Of a DNA stretch of 64,000 nt, positions 47,220 to 55,161 are shown piece after piece. The first letter of the stretch is position 1, and every line of letters starts with the position of its first letter. The DNA is from Agreia sp. Leaf210 (lineage in GTDB: Bacteria; Actinomycetota; Actinomycetes; Actinomycetales; Microbacteriaceae): assembly GCF_001421485.1 (NCBI RefSeq), contig NZ_LMKK01000002.1:62001-126000 (forward strand), written 5' to 3'. Under the pieces are notes generated by a model. That model ran no database searches. It had not been told where the DNA came from and saw nothing but the letters and a program-made list of their open reading frames with translations. Made by a program: the position numbers and the translations under genes.

Positions 47220-47815
47220 CAGGCGACTCCCATTTCGTCTCGAAGGCGGATCATGCCGTCTCGGAGCCGCGTCTTGACGGTACCGATCGGTATCGCCAGG
47301 ATCTTCGCGACCTCGCTATGGCTGTATCCCCCGTAGTACGCCAGAGAGATGGCTTCGCGCTGCAGTTCAGTCAGCTGAGTCATTGCTCTCTTCACCCTTT
47401 CATGTTCGATTCTGATCTCGACCGATTCGGCCACTTGATCGTATTCACGGTCCACATCCCGGATACCGATCTTGATATCCCGGTCGTGAGAGGACTGCGA
47501 CGCGCGCACGCGGTCGACTGCCCTGCGGTGAGCCATCGTGAGAACCCAGGAAAGAGCCGCGCCGCGTTGCGGATCGAAGCGCGTGGCCGTGCGCCAGATC
47601 TCGAGAAACACTTCTTGGGCGACTTCCTCGGACTGCGCATGGTCGATGAGCAGTCTTTTGATGAGGCCGAGAACCCTCGGCGCGACCCGGTCATACAGTT
47701 CGGCGAATGATCTCTGATCGCCATCGGCGACCCGCAAAAGCAGGCTCTCGACCGAGTCGAGCGCCTCCACAGGAGTGCCGTTATGGTCGCTATCAGAGGT
47801 CACGAGCTTAAGCAT
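47219..47815 (-). CDS. sigK: ECF sigma factor SigK
   Basis: The 198-aa sigma factor has region 2 (FAELYDRVAPRVLGLIKRLL, EEVAQEVFLEIWRTATRFD) and region 4 (LTELQREAISLAYYGGYSHSEVA and GTVKTRLRDGMIRLRDEM). The GGYSH element and the downstream RskA partner identify the SigK-like group. Its own target promoter could not be found in the 84 bp upstream. The start is ATG. Confidence 0.92.
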   Translation of the reverse strand: MLKLVTSDSDHNGTPVEALDSVESLLLRVADGDQRSFAELYDRVAPRVLGLIKRLLIDHAQSEEVAQEVFLEIWRTATRFDPQRGAALSWVLTMAHRRAVDRVRASQSSHDRDIKIGIRDVDREYDQVAESVEIRIEHERVKRAMTQLTELQREAISLAYYGGYSHSEVAKILAIPIGTVKTRLRDGMIRLRDEMGVA

Positions 47816-47899
47816 GACAGGTTTCCCGCCTGAGGCATGTTGTTCGTGGTCCGTTCACACCAATGATTCGGCGCGGAGGCCGTGCCGGTTTGGTGGGTA

Positions 47900-48721
47900 T
47901 CAGACCTTCTCGTACCCGTTGCGATTCTCACGGCGAGCAATGAGCCCGGCTTCTTCGAACGCCTCGAGCCAGCCGATCATCGGCCACCTGCCCCACCGGC
48001 GGTGGAACAGGGCAGCGTTGCGCAGGATGTCGTCGAGATGCGACACGGGAGGCGACTCGACGGCATGGTGCTGGTGATAGGCGCGGGCCGAACCGATCCA
48101 CGCGAGCTCGATGTTCTTCTCGGCGGCACAGGCGGAGAAGTCCGTGTCCTCGCCTCCGTACCCGATGTAGGCCTCATCGAAGCCACCCATCGTCCTCCAC
48201 GTCGCCGCCGTGACGGCGAACGACAGAGACCAGAAGAGGTCGTGGTCTCCCCCACGAATGACCGCGCCGGGTTCGGGGGCAGGGCGAGCCGCGTGCGGCG
48301 CGGCGAGCGTGTCGATGTCTGCGAGGTCGTAGCCGCCCTCGGGCGCCGGCGGGAGATAGGCCACGGGTCCGCACAGGATGTCTCCGCTCAGCTCGATGGA
48401 GCCGGCGGCGGCCTCGTAGGCGCCGATCAGCTCGGGACCGGGAACGCAGTCGACGTCGAGGAAGACGATCACATCGGCGCCACTGGTCAACGCGGCCTCC
48501 GCGCCGGCATTCCTCGCCGCAGCGATAGGCAGACCGAGCGGGTGCGCCGCGATCTGTATAACGCGCGCGCGGCTTTCAGCAGCCTGGGCGACAAGTTCAT
48601 CGTCGACAGCAACGACCACGTAGTCGTCGGGCGGTCGGACGCTGCGGGCCACAGCCTGCATCTGCAGCGCCAGGTGGGCATGACGACCGTGTACGACGGT
48701 GACGACGGCCACGCGGCTCAT
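47900..48721 (-). CDS. family 2 glycosyltransferase
   Basis: The 273-aa protein begins MSRVAVVTVVHGRHAHLAL (GT-A fold start). It carries AARNAGAEAALTSGADVIVFLDVDC with a DVD metal/sugar-nucleotide motif, and WRTMGGFDEAYIGYGGEDTDFSACA, the acceptor-side acidic loop of GT2 enzymes. Donor and acceptor are unknown. It is the last gene of a four-gene operon and overlaps the preceding gene by 4 bp. ATG at 48721 is the conserved start. Confidence 0.88.
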   Translation of the reverse strand: MSRVAVVTVVHGRHAHLALQMQAVARSVRPPDDYVVVAVDDELVAQAAESRARVIQIAAHPLGLPIAAARNAGAEAALTSGADVIVFLDVDCVPGPELIGAYEAAAGSIELSGDILCGPVAYLPPAPEGGYDLADIDTLAAPHAARPAPEPGAVIRGGDHDLFWSLSFAVTAATWRTMGGFDEAYIGYGGEDTDFSACAAEKNIELAWIGSARAYHQHHAVESPPVSHLDDILRNAALFHRRWGRWPMIGWLEAFEEAGLIARRENRNGYEKV

Positions 48722-49743
48722 GCGACCTCGGAGTCGACGGCAGGAGTGAGCTCGGACTCGATGACGGCCGCGGCCGTCCTGGCTCCACGCCCGTCGTTCC
48801 AGGTGGACCACCGATCACCATCGAGCGCAGCCGCCTCGTCGAGAAGCGCCTGCCACCCCGTCTCGGGAAAGTCCCACCGCACGATCGCGGGCCATCTGCT
48901 GCTGCCGGCCAGAACCGAGGCAGTGGTGACCTGCTCCTCGTGCGGTCGCGCCTCCGGAATCACGATCGCGGGACGACGGGCGGCGGCGACGTCCGCGAGC
49001 GCGTTCTGGCCCGCGTGAGTGACCACGACATCGGCCGAGCAGATCTCGGGCCACGGATCGTCGACCCATCGACCACCGCGGCTCCCCAGGACCGTCCAGT
49101 GCCAGTCGGGGGTCGACGTGCGCGCCGCGGAGATCGTCGACGCGTCGAGGGTGCTGCCTCCGGCACCGCCGAGAAGGAGGACGCGGCGCTGCCCCTCTGC
49201 TCCGAGCGCCGGACGACCCTCGTCGCCTCGCGAACCGAAGCGCGAGATCGCGCCCACACAGTGCAGACGACGTCGGGCGGGCGCGCTGAGACCGGAGATC
49301 ATGCCCTCCGCCTCCTGCGGCCAGGCGGCGATGATCGCCGCCGAGACGTCGTAGCCGAGCTGATGCGCGTCATCTGCCCGAATCCCCGGAAGTGCCACCG
49401 AGATGACCGGCACCCCGAGAAGCCTGGCGAGAAGGGCGACCTCCACCGAGACATCCACGACGATGAGCTGCGGGTTCGTCTCCGCGATCCACTGCGAGAG
49501 CACGGCCATCCGACCCCTAAGCCCGGAATCGTGCAGGGGAACCCAGTGCAGCCGGCCTTGCGCGTCGACGTCTCGAGGCTCGATCGACTCGTCGTCGCGA
49601 GGCAGGTCGAGCCAGTCACCTCTCCACCCCTCCGGGCGCCGCTGCGACGACAGACCCACAACTGTCTCACGGAGCTCGGCGGCGATCGCGAGCGCCCGGT
49701 TGAGGTGGCCGCGGCCCTGATGGTGGATGTAGTAGCCGATCAT
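48718..49743 (-). CDS. GT-B glycosyltransferase (MurG/GT1-like)
   Basis: The 341-aa protein has MIGYYIHHQGRGHLNRALAIA, the N-terminal glycine-rich loop of GT-B enzymes with a His in GRGH, and a C-terminal donor site VVVTHAGQNALADVAAARRPAIVIPEARPHEEQ, written here in two parts: THAGQNALADVAAA and PAIVIPEARPHEEQ. This donor site resembles MurG and GT1 enzymes. Acceptor unknown. It overlaps both neighbours by 4 bp. Confidence 0.85.
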   Translation of the reverse strand: MIGYYIHHQGRGHLNRALAIAAELRETVVGLSSQRRPEGWRGDWLDLPRDDESIEPRDVDAQGRLHWVPLHDSGLRGRMAVLSQWIAETNPQLIVVDVSVEVALLARLLGVPVISVALPGIRADDAHQLGYDVSAAIIAAWPQEAEGMISGLSAPARRRLHCVGAISRFGSRGDEGRPALGAEGQRRVLLLGGAGGSTLDASTISAARTSTPDWHWTVLGSRGGRWVDDPWPEICSADVVVTHAGQNALADVAAARRPAIVIPEARPHEEQVTTASVLAGSSRWPAIVRWDFPETGWQALLDEAAALDGDRWSTWNDGRGARTAAAVIESELTPAVDSEVA

Positions 49744-50816
49744 GCGGCGATGTCCACATCGATCATGGAGTCGTAAAGACGCTCGTAGTCGTCGACCATG
49801 CGCTCGAGCGAACACGACGTGACCGCTCGATGCCGGGCATCGCTGCGTGAGAGTTGCGAGGCCCCCACCATCGCCTCGCCGAGTGCAACCACGTCTCCGG
49901 GCGGGGCCAGACGTCCGGAGAGCTCGTCGAGGATCTCAGGCACCCCGCCGCGTGCAAATGCGGCGACGGGGGTTCCGCAGGCCAACGATTCCGCCGCGAC
50001 GAGGCCGTATGGCTCATCCCAGTTCGGCGTCACCACCGAGACACGAGCCCTGCCGACGGCTCGCATCAGCTCGTCATGTCGCAGATGCCCCAGGTAGCGG
50101 GTCCGGTCGTCGAGCAGAGGGGCGATCTCTGCGTCGAAGTAGCTCTGGTCGAGACTCGGGCCCGCGAGATCGATACTCATCCCCGCCTCCCGCGCGGCGT
50201 GGATCGCCAGGTGCGGCGCCTTCTCGGGAACGAGACGCCCGAACCAGATCGCCGCGTCGCCGCCGGGCCCGGGCATCCACCGCGCGGTGTCGACACCGTT
50301 GCGGATGACCGTGCTCTCGACCACGTGACGCCACGCTGTCGACGTGTGCATGCTCACGGAGGCATAGGCGAGGCTCGGAGCCGCCAACTTGGCCGCCGAT
50401 TCGAGCCATGGCACAGGAGGAGTGTGCAGAGTCGTCACGAAAGGGAGCCCTGTCGCCTCCGCCATGGCGACGGGCAGGTGGTGGAGGCTGTTGTTGTGCA
50501 CGATGTCGTAACGGCCCGGGTCTCGGTTCAGATCCAGCATCAGCTTGAGGTACGCGTGATGTTCGCGCATCCACTGCTCGGGTCGGGCGCCCACGTCGGC
50601 GCGGGCGGCGGGACTGCTACTGAATGGCTCGACGCCGAGTTCGGTGACTCCGAGAGCCGGATCGGAACCCGGAGCCGCGAAGAGGGTCACCTCGTGGCCG
50701 CGCCTGATCAGCTCGCTCGCCAAGCTGTGCGTGTGTGCTTCGAGCCCGCCCGCGAAGGGTTCCGCTACAGGGAACCGGCTCGAGGCGATCAGGCAGATGC
50801 GGAGAGGCCCCGTCAT
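49740..50816 (-). CDS. family 4 glycosyltransferase
   Basis: The 358-aa protein is a GT-B retaining enzyme. It has FAGGLEAHTHSLASELIRRGHEV at its start (nucleotide-sugar glycine loop), NSLHHLPVA, TLHTPPVPW, and EPYGLVAAESLACGTPVAAF carrying the E-x7-E catalytic pattern of GT4. An AIWFGRLVPEKAPHLAI segment is the donor-domain entrance. The product sugar linkage is unknown. Confidence 0.9.
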   Translation of the reverse strand: MTGPLRICLIASSRFPVAEPFAGGLEAHTHSLASELIRRGHEVTLFAAPGSDPALGVTELGVEPFSSSPAARADVGARPEQWMREHHAYLKLMLDLNRDPGRYDIVHNNSLHHLPVAMAEATGLPFVTTLHTPPVPWLESAAKLAAPSLAYASVSMHTSTAWRHVVESTVIRNGVDTARWMPGPGGDAAIWFGRLVPEKAPHLAIHAAREAGMSIDLAGPSLDQSYFDAEIAPLLDDRTRYLGHLRHDELMRAVGRARVSVVTPNWDEPYGLVAAESLACGTPVAAFARGGVPEILDELSGRLAPPGDVVALGEAMVGASQLSRSDARHRAVTSCSLERMVDDYERLYDSMIDVDIAA

Positions 50817-52033
50817 CGAAGCAGATCGCGGTAGAGCGCAGCGTGCGCGTCTGATACCGCCTCACGCTGGCGTCGACGCTCGTCGACCGTGATGGAGAAG
50901 GACGGTCGATCGTAGTAGGCCCGGCCGACCGCGCACCCGAGCGAGTCGGCGTCGAGGCCGTCGTCGTCGTGCAGGTAGAGCATCACCGGGGCCTGATCGC
51001 GGTAATAGCCGCATGTGGGCGCGAGCACGGCAGTACCCAGGTCACGGCAGGCCTCCAACCAGCCCGAATGGGTGCCGAAGCGGTAAGGCAACACCGAGAG
51101 ATCGAGTGACGCGAGGTACTGCCACAGGTGCGCGTCATCGAAATAGTCGTGGATGCGCAGATCGATGCGGCCCGCCGCCGCCTCCTCGCGGAGAAGGTCG
51201 GCAAGGCCGGCGTCGTAACGCGGACCGGTGGGCTCGAGAAGATCGCGATGACCGTCGATCTGCAGGACAGCGTTCGGAAGACCGTTGATCGCGTCGAGCA
51301 GCGCACCGATGACCGGAATCGGATTCATGTTGGCGCGCAGGCTCTTGAGGTGCAGTCCGATGCGATATTCGGCGTGGTCTCGGTCGTGCTGGATGTCGAT
51401 TCGAGCGCGCTGTATGTGGTGCATCGTCTCGAAGTCGACGACGTGCGGATGCGGCAGCACGATCGCGCGACGAGCCCAGCGGCGCTTGATCTCGTACGCG
51501 GCCCCGTCGGTCAGCGTGATGACCGCATCGGCCGCAGGAACGAGGACGTCGAGCTGAGCATCGTGCTCGGCTCGGTTTTCGTGATGCGGGTTGCGCAGGT
51601 CGTGCACCGTGTAGACGAGGGGCTTGCCGGCACGCCGCAGCTCGTCGACGAGGTCGCGCAGCTGCTCGGGCGTACGCGCATCGAAGCCGAACTGCAGATG
51701 GAAGACATCGAACTCGTCGGCGTGAGCACGTACCCACTCGGCGTCGAGCATGACGGGCGGCCACCATCGCTGCAGAGCCGACCGGGAGGGATCGTCGGGA
51801 TCGGGGTCGGCGAGCCGGGTGACGCGCACGCCGCCGTCTCGGGACGCTGCCGCGGGCCCGCCCGGCTGGGCGACGTCGCCGTCGATCGGTGAGATGTGAC
51901 GCACGTAGACGTGGGATGCCGGTACCGATGCCACACGCACCGACTGAGGCTCGGCAGCGGCAAAAGAAGCGCGATGGGGCAACTTCTCGGAGGCAGAGCC
52001 ATCTCGGCCCGACTGCGAAAGAAGGCTCGTCAT
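50813..52033 (-). CDS. glycosyltransferase-like protein, first gene of the operon
   Basis: The 406-aa protein has a GT-B feel: DVFHLQFGFDARTPEQLRDL, LVYTVHDLRNPHH, a linker, and LDLSVLPYRFGTHSGWLEACRDLGTAVLAP in the position of the GT4 donor loop (split here at SGWLEACRDLG), but with a weak E-x7-E pattern. An extra 60-residue N terminus is unusual. The ribosome site GGAGG is 5 nt before the ATG at 52033. It may be an inactive or divergent member. Confidence 0.75.
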   Translation of the reverse strand: MTSLLSQSGRDGSASEKLPHRASFAAAEPQSVRVASVPASHVYVRHISPIDGDVAQPGGPAAASRDGGVRVTRLADPDPDDPSRSALQRWWPPVMLDAEWVRAHADEFDVFHLQFGFDARTPEQLRDLVDELRRAGKPLVYTVHDLRNPHHENRAEHDAQLDVLVPAADAVITLTDGAAYEIKRRWARRAIVLPHPHVVDFETMHHIQRARIDIQHDRDHAEYRIGLHLKSLRANMNPIPVIGALLDAINGLPNAVLQIDGHRDLLEPTGPRYDAGLADLLREEAAAGRIDLRIHDYFDDAHLWQYLASLDLSVLPYRFGTHSGWLEACRDLGTAVLAPTCGYYRDQAPVMLYLHDDDGLDADSLGCAVGRAYYDRPSFSITVDERRRQREAVSDAHAALYRDLLR

Positions 52034-52161
52034 ATGCGCCTCCGTTCCATGGGTTGGTGCGCCGCTGAAGTGGTCACTCGGGCGCCCTTCAGCATGTCAC
52101 TCGATTGCGAGGCGCAAATTGACCCTTGCCAAACGGTCGACGCTGCCCTACACGTTTTCGA

Positions 52162-52567
52162 TCAGAGTCGCCGTCTGCTCGCGATCACGATCGAGCCGAC
52201 GACAGCAAGAGCTTCAGCCGCCGCCGCGACGATGCGCAGGTGCAACCAGGGACCGACCGGAATCGTCGGGAGCCCGAACGGAAGCTCGATGGGTGCGACG
52301 GTGCTCGACACCGTCAGGGCGAGTCCCACCACCGACGCGGCGGTCACGACGAACGCAGACCACCGGCGGGGCCGAACGAGGATGAGGATGGCGAGGATCA
52401 CGTTCGCTGCCGCAGCGACTCGAAAGAACTGACCGACGGAGGCGACGAAGCCGTTCTCGAGCCGCGTCTGCACGAGATCGAATTGGGGAGCCGAGCCAGA
52501 AATACACCACCGCGTTCACCGCGAGGGCGAGAGCGGTCCAGATGACGGCGGCGACGCGAAATGCCAT
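52162..52567 (-). pseudogene. small membrane protein gene split by a one-base frameshift
   Basis: From ATG at 52567 the frame encodes MAFRVAAVIWTALALAVNAV and YFWLGS, a membrane helix. It then leaves the hydrophobic frame at a run of four G (plus strand 52485-52488). Removing one base joins it to the frame that continues QFDLVQTRLENGFVASVGQF and three further membrane helices to the stop at 52162, about 135 aa in all. Either a sequencing/assembly error or a real inactivating slip; a short GTG-started version (52162-52473) is the alternative. Confidence 0.65.
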
Positions 52568-52608
52568 GACAATCAGCCTGCCTGGTCACTCGGTCTCGAG
52601 GCTTTCGG

Positions 52609-52689
52609 TCAGAAGTAGTGCCAGGCCGCGGAACGCCTCTCGGCGGAAGGCCGTTCGTAACGGCGGAAATTGGAGCCCGGGGTTACCAC
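52609..52689 (-). CDS. possible 26-aa peptide in a structured element
   Basis: GTG at 52689 opens 26 codons ending in TGA at 52609 (start MVTPGSNFRR, end RSAAWHYF). The DNA folds into two close hairpins on the minus strand: GCCGTT-ACG-AACGGC and CGCC-GAGA-GGCG with a GNRA loop. TAAAGT and TATCTC lie upstream as possible -10 sequences. It may be a peptide, a structured RNA or both. No family is assigned. Confidence 0.35.
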   Translation of the reverse strand: MVTPGSNFRRYERPSAERRSAAWHYF

Positions 52690-52718
52690 GGCCCGGCGAG
52701 ATACGACTTTACCCGACT

Positions 52719-53348
52719 TCAGTCGAGACTGTCCGTTCTCCACAATTTTGCGCAGATAGCGAACTCCGACGCTGTCTCCGCGAAGCGATTGGCGCGTACC
52801 GTGAACTCCGACGCCCGCTCGGCCGAATCCGATTCTGTGTCGTCGGCCTCGGCGGCTGCGCCGAGAGACATGATCCGGCAGAAGGCGGCAGCCCTTTCGA
52901 GAGCCACGGCGAAGTCGCCGTCGAAGATGCCACGCAGAATCTGGTCGGCGAGGTCGGTGATCTCCTTCGGCCCCGTCGGAGAGGTCGCACCGGCGACCAC
53001 CGGGTCGATGGTGATGCTCAGTTCGCTGCCCTTCTGGAACAGAAAGCTCGACTGCTCGGGATCTTGTCGGATCAGGGCGCGAAGCAGGTAGATGCGCCAG
53101 AGCGCACCGGGAAGGCTGTGAGACGACGCCCGAGACCAGAGTTCGGCTATCGCATCGATGCCGTGCAGGTCGGTGTACTCGATGAGTCTGTCGATGACGC
53201 CGGGGTCTGGATCTGCGCGGACCCGGCCCAGCAGCGCGCTGGCGGTGTCATGCGCGAGACGCGAGATCTGGGCGGGATCCTCGCCTCCCTTGAACGCCTC
53301 GAACTCCGATCCGCCGAAGAGTGCGGGTTTGCGATACTCGCTTGTCAT
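52719..53348 (-). CDS. conserved hypothetical protein
   Basis: The 209-aa soluble, helical protein begins MTSEYRKPALFGGSEFEAF and contains HGIDAIAELWSRASSHSLPGALWRIYLLRAL, read here in part (AIAELWSRASSHSLPGAL), and LADQILRGIFDGDFAVALERAAAF. I know similar proteins only as unannotated actinobacterial conserved proteins. The ATG at 53348 has AGGA 7 nt upstream. It stands 57 bp from tRNA-Lys, in the opposite direction. Confidence 0.75.
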   Translation of the reverse strand: MTSEYRKPALFGGSEFEAFKGGEDPAQISRLAHDTASALLGRVRADPDPGVIDRLIEYTDLHGIDAIAELWSRASSHSLPGALWRIYLLRALIRQDPEQSSFLFQKGSELSITIDPVVAGATSPTGPKEITDLADQILRGIFDGDFAVALERAAAFCRIMSLGAAAEADDTESDSAERASEFTVRANRFAETASEFAICAKLWRTDSLD

Positions 53349-53405
53349 GCATCCATCCTGCCTCGGTTAGATGAGAGCGCAAAGACACGCTAGATTAGTC
53401 GCTGC

Positions 53406-53478
53406 GGGCCTCTAGCTCAGTTGGTAGAGCATCGGACTTTTAATCCGCGGGTCGCCGGTTCGAGCCCGGCGGGGCCCA
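53406..53478 (+). tRNA. tRNA-Lys (anticodon TTT)
   Basis: A 73-nt cloverleaf: acceptor GGGCCTC/GGGGCCC (one G-U), D-arm GCTC/GAGC, anticodon loop CTTTTAA, T-stem GCCGG/CCGGC with loop TTCGAGC. CCA is not encoded. Confidence 0.96.
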
Positions 53479-53523
53479 CCGTATTCACGGCTTTTCCGCA
53501 TCGATTGCGCGACGAGGAGCCCT

Positions 53524-54411
53524 ATGAAGATCACCATCACCGGCGGCGCCGGTTTCGTGGGCCGCCACCTCGCCGAGAGATTCGCGCCAGACGACGTCGT
53601 GCTCGTCTCTCGCCGAACCGGCACCGACATCACCGATGTCGATGCTCTGGCCGCCTCATTCGCCGGCTGCGGCGCTGTGGCGCACTGCGCGGGTATCAAC
53701 CGAGAGATCGGCGACCAGAGCTATGAGAAGGTGCACATCGAAGGCACCCGCTCGGTGATCGAGGCAGCCAAGCGTGCCGGTGTCTCCCGCATCGTGATGC
53801 TCAGCTTCCTGCGAGCCAGGCCGGAGTGCGGGTCGGCGTATCACGAGTCGAAATGGGCCGCCGAAGAGCTGGTCCGTTCGAGCGGCCTCGAGTTCACCGT
53901 GCTGAAGGCGGGAATGATCTACGGTCACGGCGATCACCTCGTCGATCACCTCAGCCACTCCGTTCAGACTCTGCCCCTCTTCGCGACAGTCGGACTGCGC
54001 GAGAAGAGCATCCGGCCGATTCCGGTGAGCGAGATGGTCGACGTGCTCGTGGCGTCCGTCGAGGGGCGCCTGCCTAACGCGACCTTCGCGGTGACAGGGC
54101 ACGAAGAACTGTTGCTGAGCGAGGCCGTGCGACGCGTATCGCGCATTGTCGGCCGTCGCGTGGCGGTCGTTCCGTCACCGGTGTGGGCGATTCGCGCGAT
54201 CGCGCAACTCACGGAGTGGACGATGAAAGTGCCCCTGATCGCGAAAGCCCAGGCGACGATGCTGGCCGAGGGTGTGTCGATCGCGGCTCCCCCGACGCCG
54301 GAGCTGCCAGTCGAGCTGCAACCGCGGCTCGATTTCTCGGCGGAACAGATCCGCAGAGCACTGCCTCCGCGCGGAGGTTTCGGGTTCAGCGATCTCCTCA
54401 TCGCCAGGTAG
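53524..54411 (+). CDS. NAD(P)-binding atypical SDR protein
   Basis: The 295-aa protein has MKITITGGAGFVGRHLAERF (Rossmann GGxGxxG), HCAGIN and YHESKWAAEELVRSS, where Tyr and Lys are spaced like the SDR YxxxK. It has the length of NDUFA9-like epimerase/dehydratase-related proteins (extended SDR without full C domain). Substrate unknown. GAGGAG precedes the ATG by 5 nt. A DUF4241 gene follows after 30 bp. Confidence 0.85.
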   Translation: MKITITGGAGFVGRHLAERFAPDDVVLVSRRTGTDITDVDALAASFAGCGAVAHCAGINREIGDQSYEKVHIEGTRSVIEAAKRAGVSRIVMLSFLRARPECGSAYHESKWAAEELVRSSGLEFTVLKAGMIYGHGDHLVDHLSHSVQTLPLFATVGLREKSIRPIPVSEMVDVLVASVEGRLPNATFAVTGHEELLLSEAVRRVSRIVGRRVAVVPSPVWAIRAIAQLTEWTMKVPLIAKAQATMLAEGVSIAAPPTPELPVELQPRLDFSAEQIRRALPPRGGFGFSDLLIAR

Positions 54412-54429
54412 ATCCACACCCCGTGCTGG

Positions 54430-54435
54430 CATCAT
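54430..54435 (+). promoter_or_regulatory. -10 box of the DUF4241 gene (leaderless)
   Basis: CATCAT is 6 nt before the GTG at 54442; no ribosome site. Confidence 0.4.
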
Positions 54436-54441
54436 TGTCGG

Positions 54442-55161
54442 GTGCAGCTCTCCGACTTCTTCGCCCTCACCTCCGGTCCGGCCCCGCTCGTGACGGGCTC
54501 TCGGGGTGAACTGTCGGTGCACGATCTCGGCACCCTGCGTGTTCCCTCGGGCTCTCTCGGGGCGGCTGACCCCTTCGTCGCCCTCGACATGCCCATCACG
54601 GTGCCGATTCCGCCAGGCGACTACCGCGTCTCGACCACGATCGCGGATGTGTCGACCGAACAAGACGGCTCGCACCTGCGTGAGGCATATCTGTCGTTGA
54701 TCGTCTCCGACGCAGTAACAGCCTCCGTCGAACCCGTGCCCGGCCCCGACGGTCCCCCCGAACACGGCTCGTTCTTCGGAGTCGCCGTCGATGCCGGCAC
54801 GGTCGCGTTCTTCGACGCCGCCGCCGTCGAGTCGTCGATGCCGGGCGAAGCCGACGACTGGTACGACGAGGTGTTCGATACGGGCGAGCCAGGGTCGTGG
54901 TTCGACACCATGGACTCTGAGACGCCGCTCAGGGCGGGCACCGCGAACATCGAGATGCCGCTCGCTCGCGCCGGTGAGAACGTCATCCTCGCGCACTCGG
55001 GCTGGGGCGACGGGTTCTATCCCGTCGTTCAGACCTGGGATGCCGACGGCCGCCTCACAGGCGTGCATATCGATCTGCAGGTGGTCGGCTCGGCACCCGA
55101 TCCGGAGCCTTCGTCGCCACAAACGAGCTGGGTCTCCCGCGTGAAAGGCTTCCTCAGGTGA
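54442..55161 (+). CDS. DUF4241 protein
   Basis: The 239-aa protein fits DUF4241: a beta-rich N-terminal part (DLGTLRVPSGSLGAADPFVAL, IPPGDYRVSTTIADV), GVAVDAGTVAFFDA, and a C-terminal AHSGWGDGFYPVVQTWDADG. The function is unknown; immunity-like roles have been proposed for relatives in other contexts but nothing here shows it. The start is GTG and the end overlaps the protease gene by 4 bp. Confidence 0.85.
   Translation: MQLSDFFALTSGPAPLVTGSRGELSVHDLGTLRVPSGSLGAADPFVALDMPITVPIPPGDYRVSTTIADVSTEQDGSHLREAYLSLIVSDAVTASVEPVPGPDGPPEHGSFFGVAVDAGTVAFFDAAAVESSMPGEADDWYDEVFDTGEPGSWFDTMDSETPLRAGTANIEMPLARAGENVILAHSGWGDGFYPVVQTWDADGRLTGVHIDLQVVGSAPDPEPSSPQTSWVSRVKGFLR

Noticed and set aside
47816-47899. 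Self-regulated ECF promoter of sigK
   Set aside because: No convincing -35/-10 pair of the SigK type was found in the short gap.
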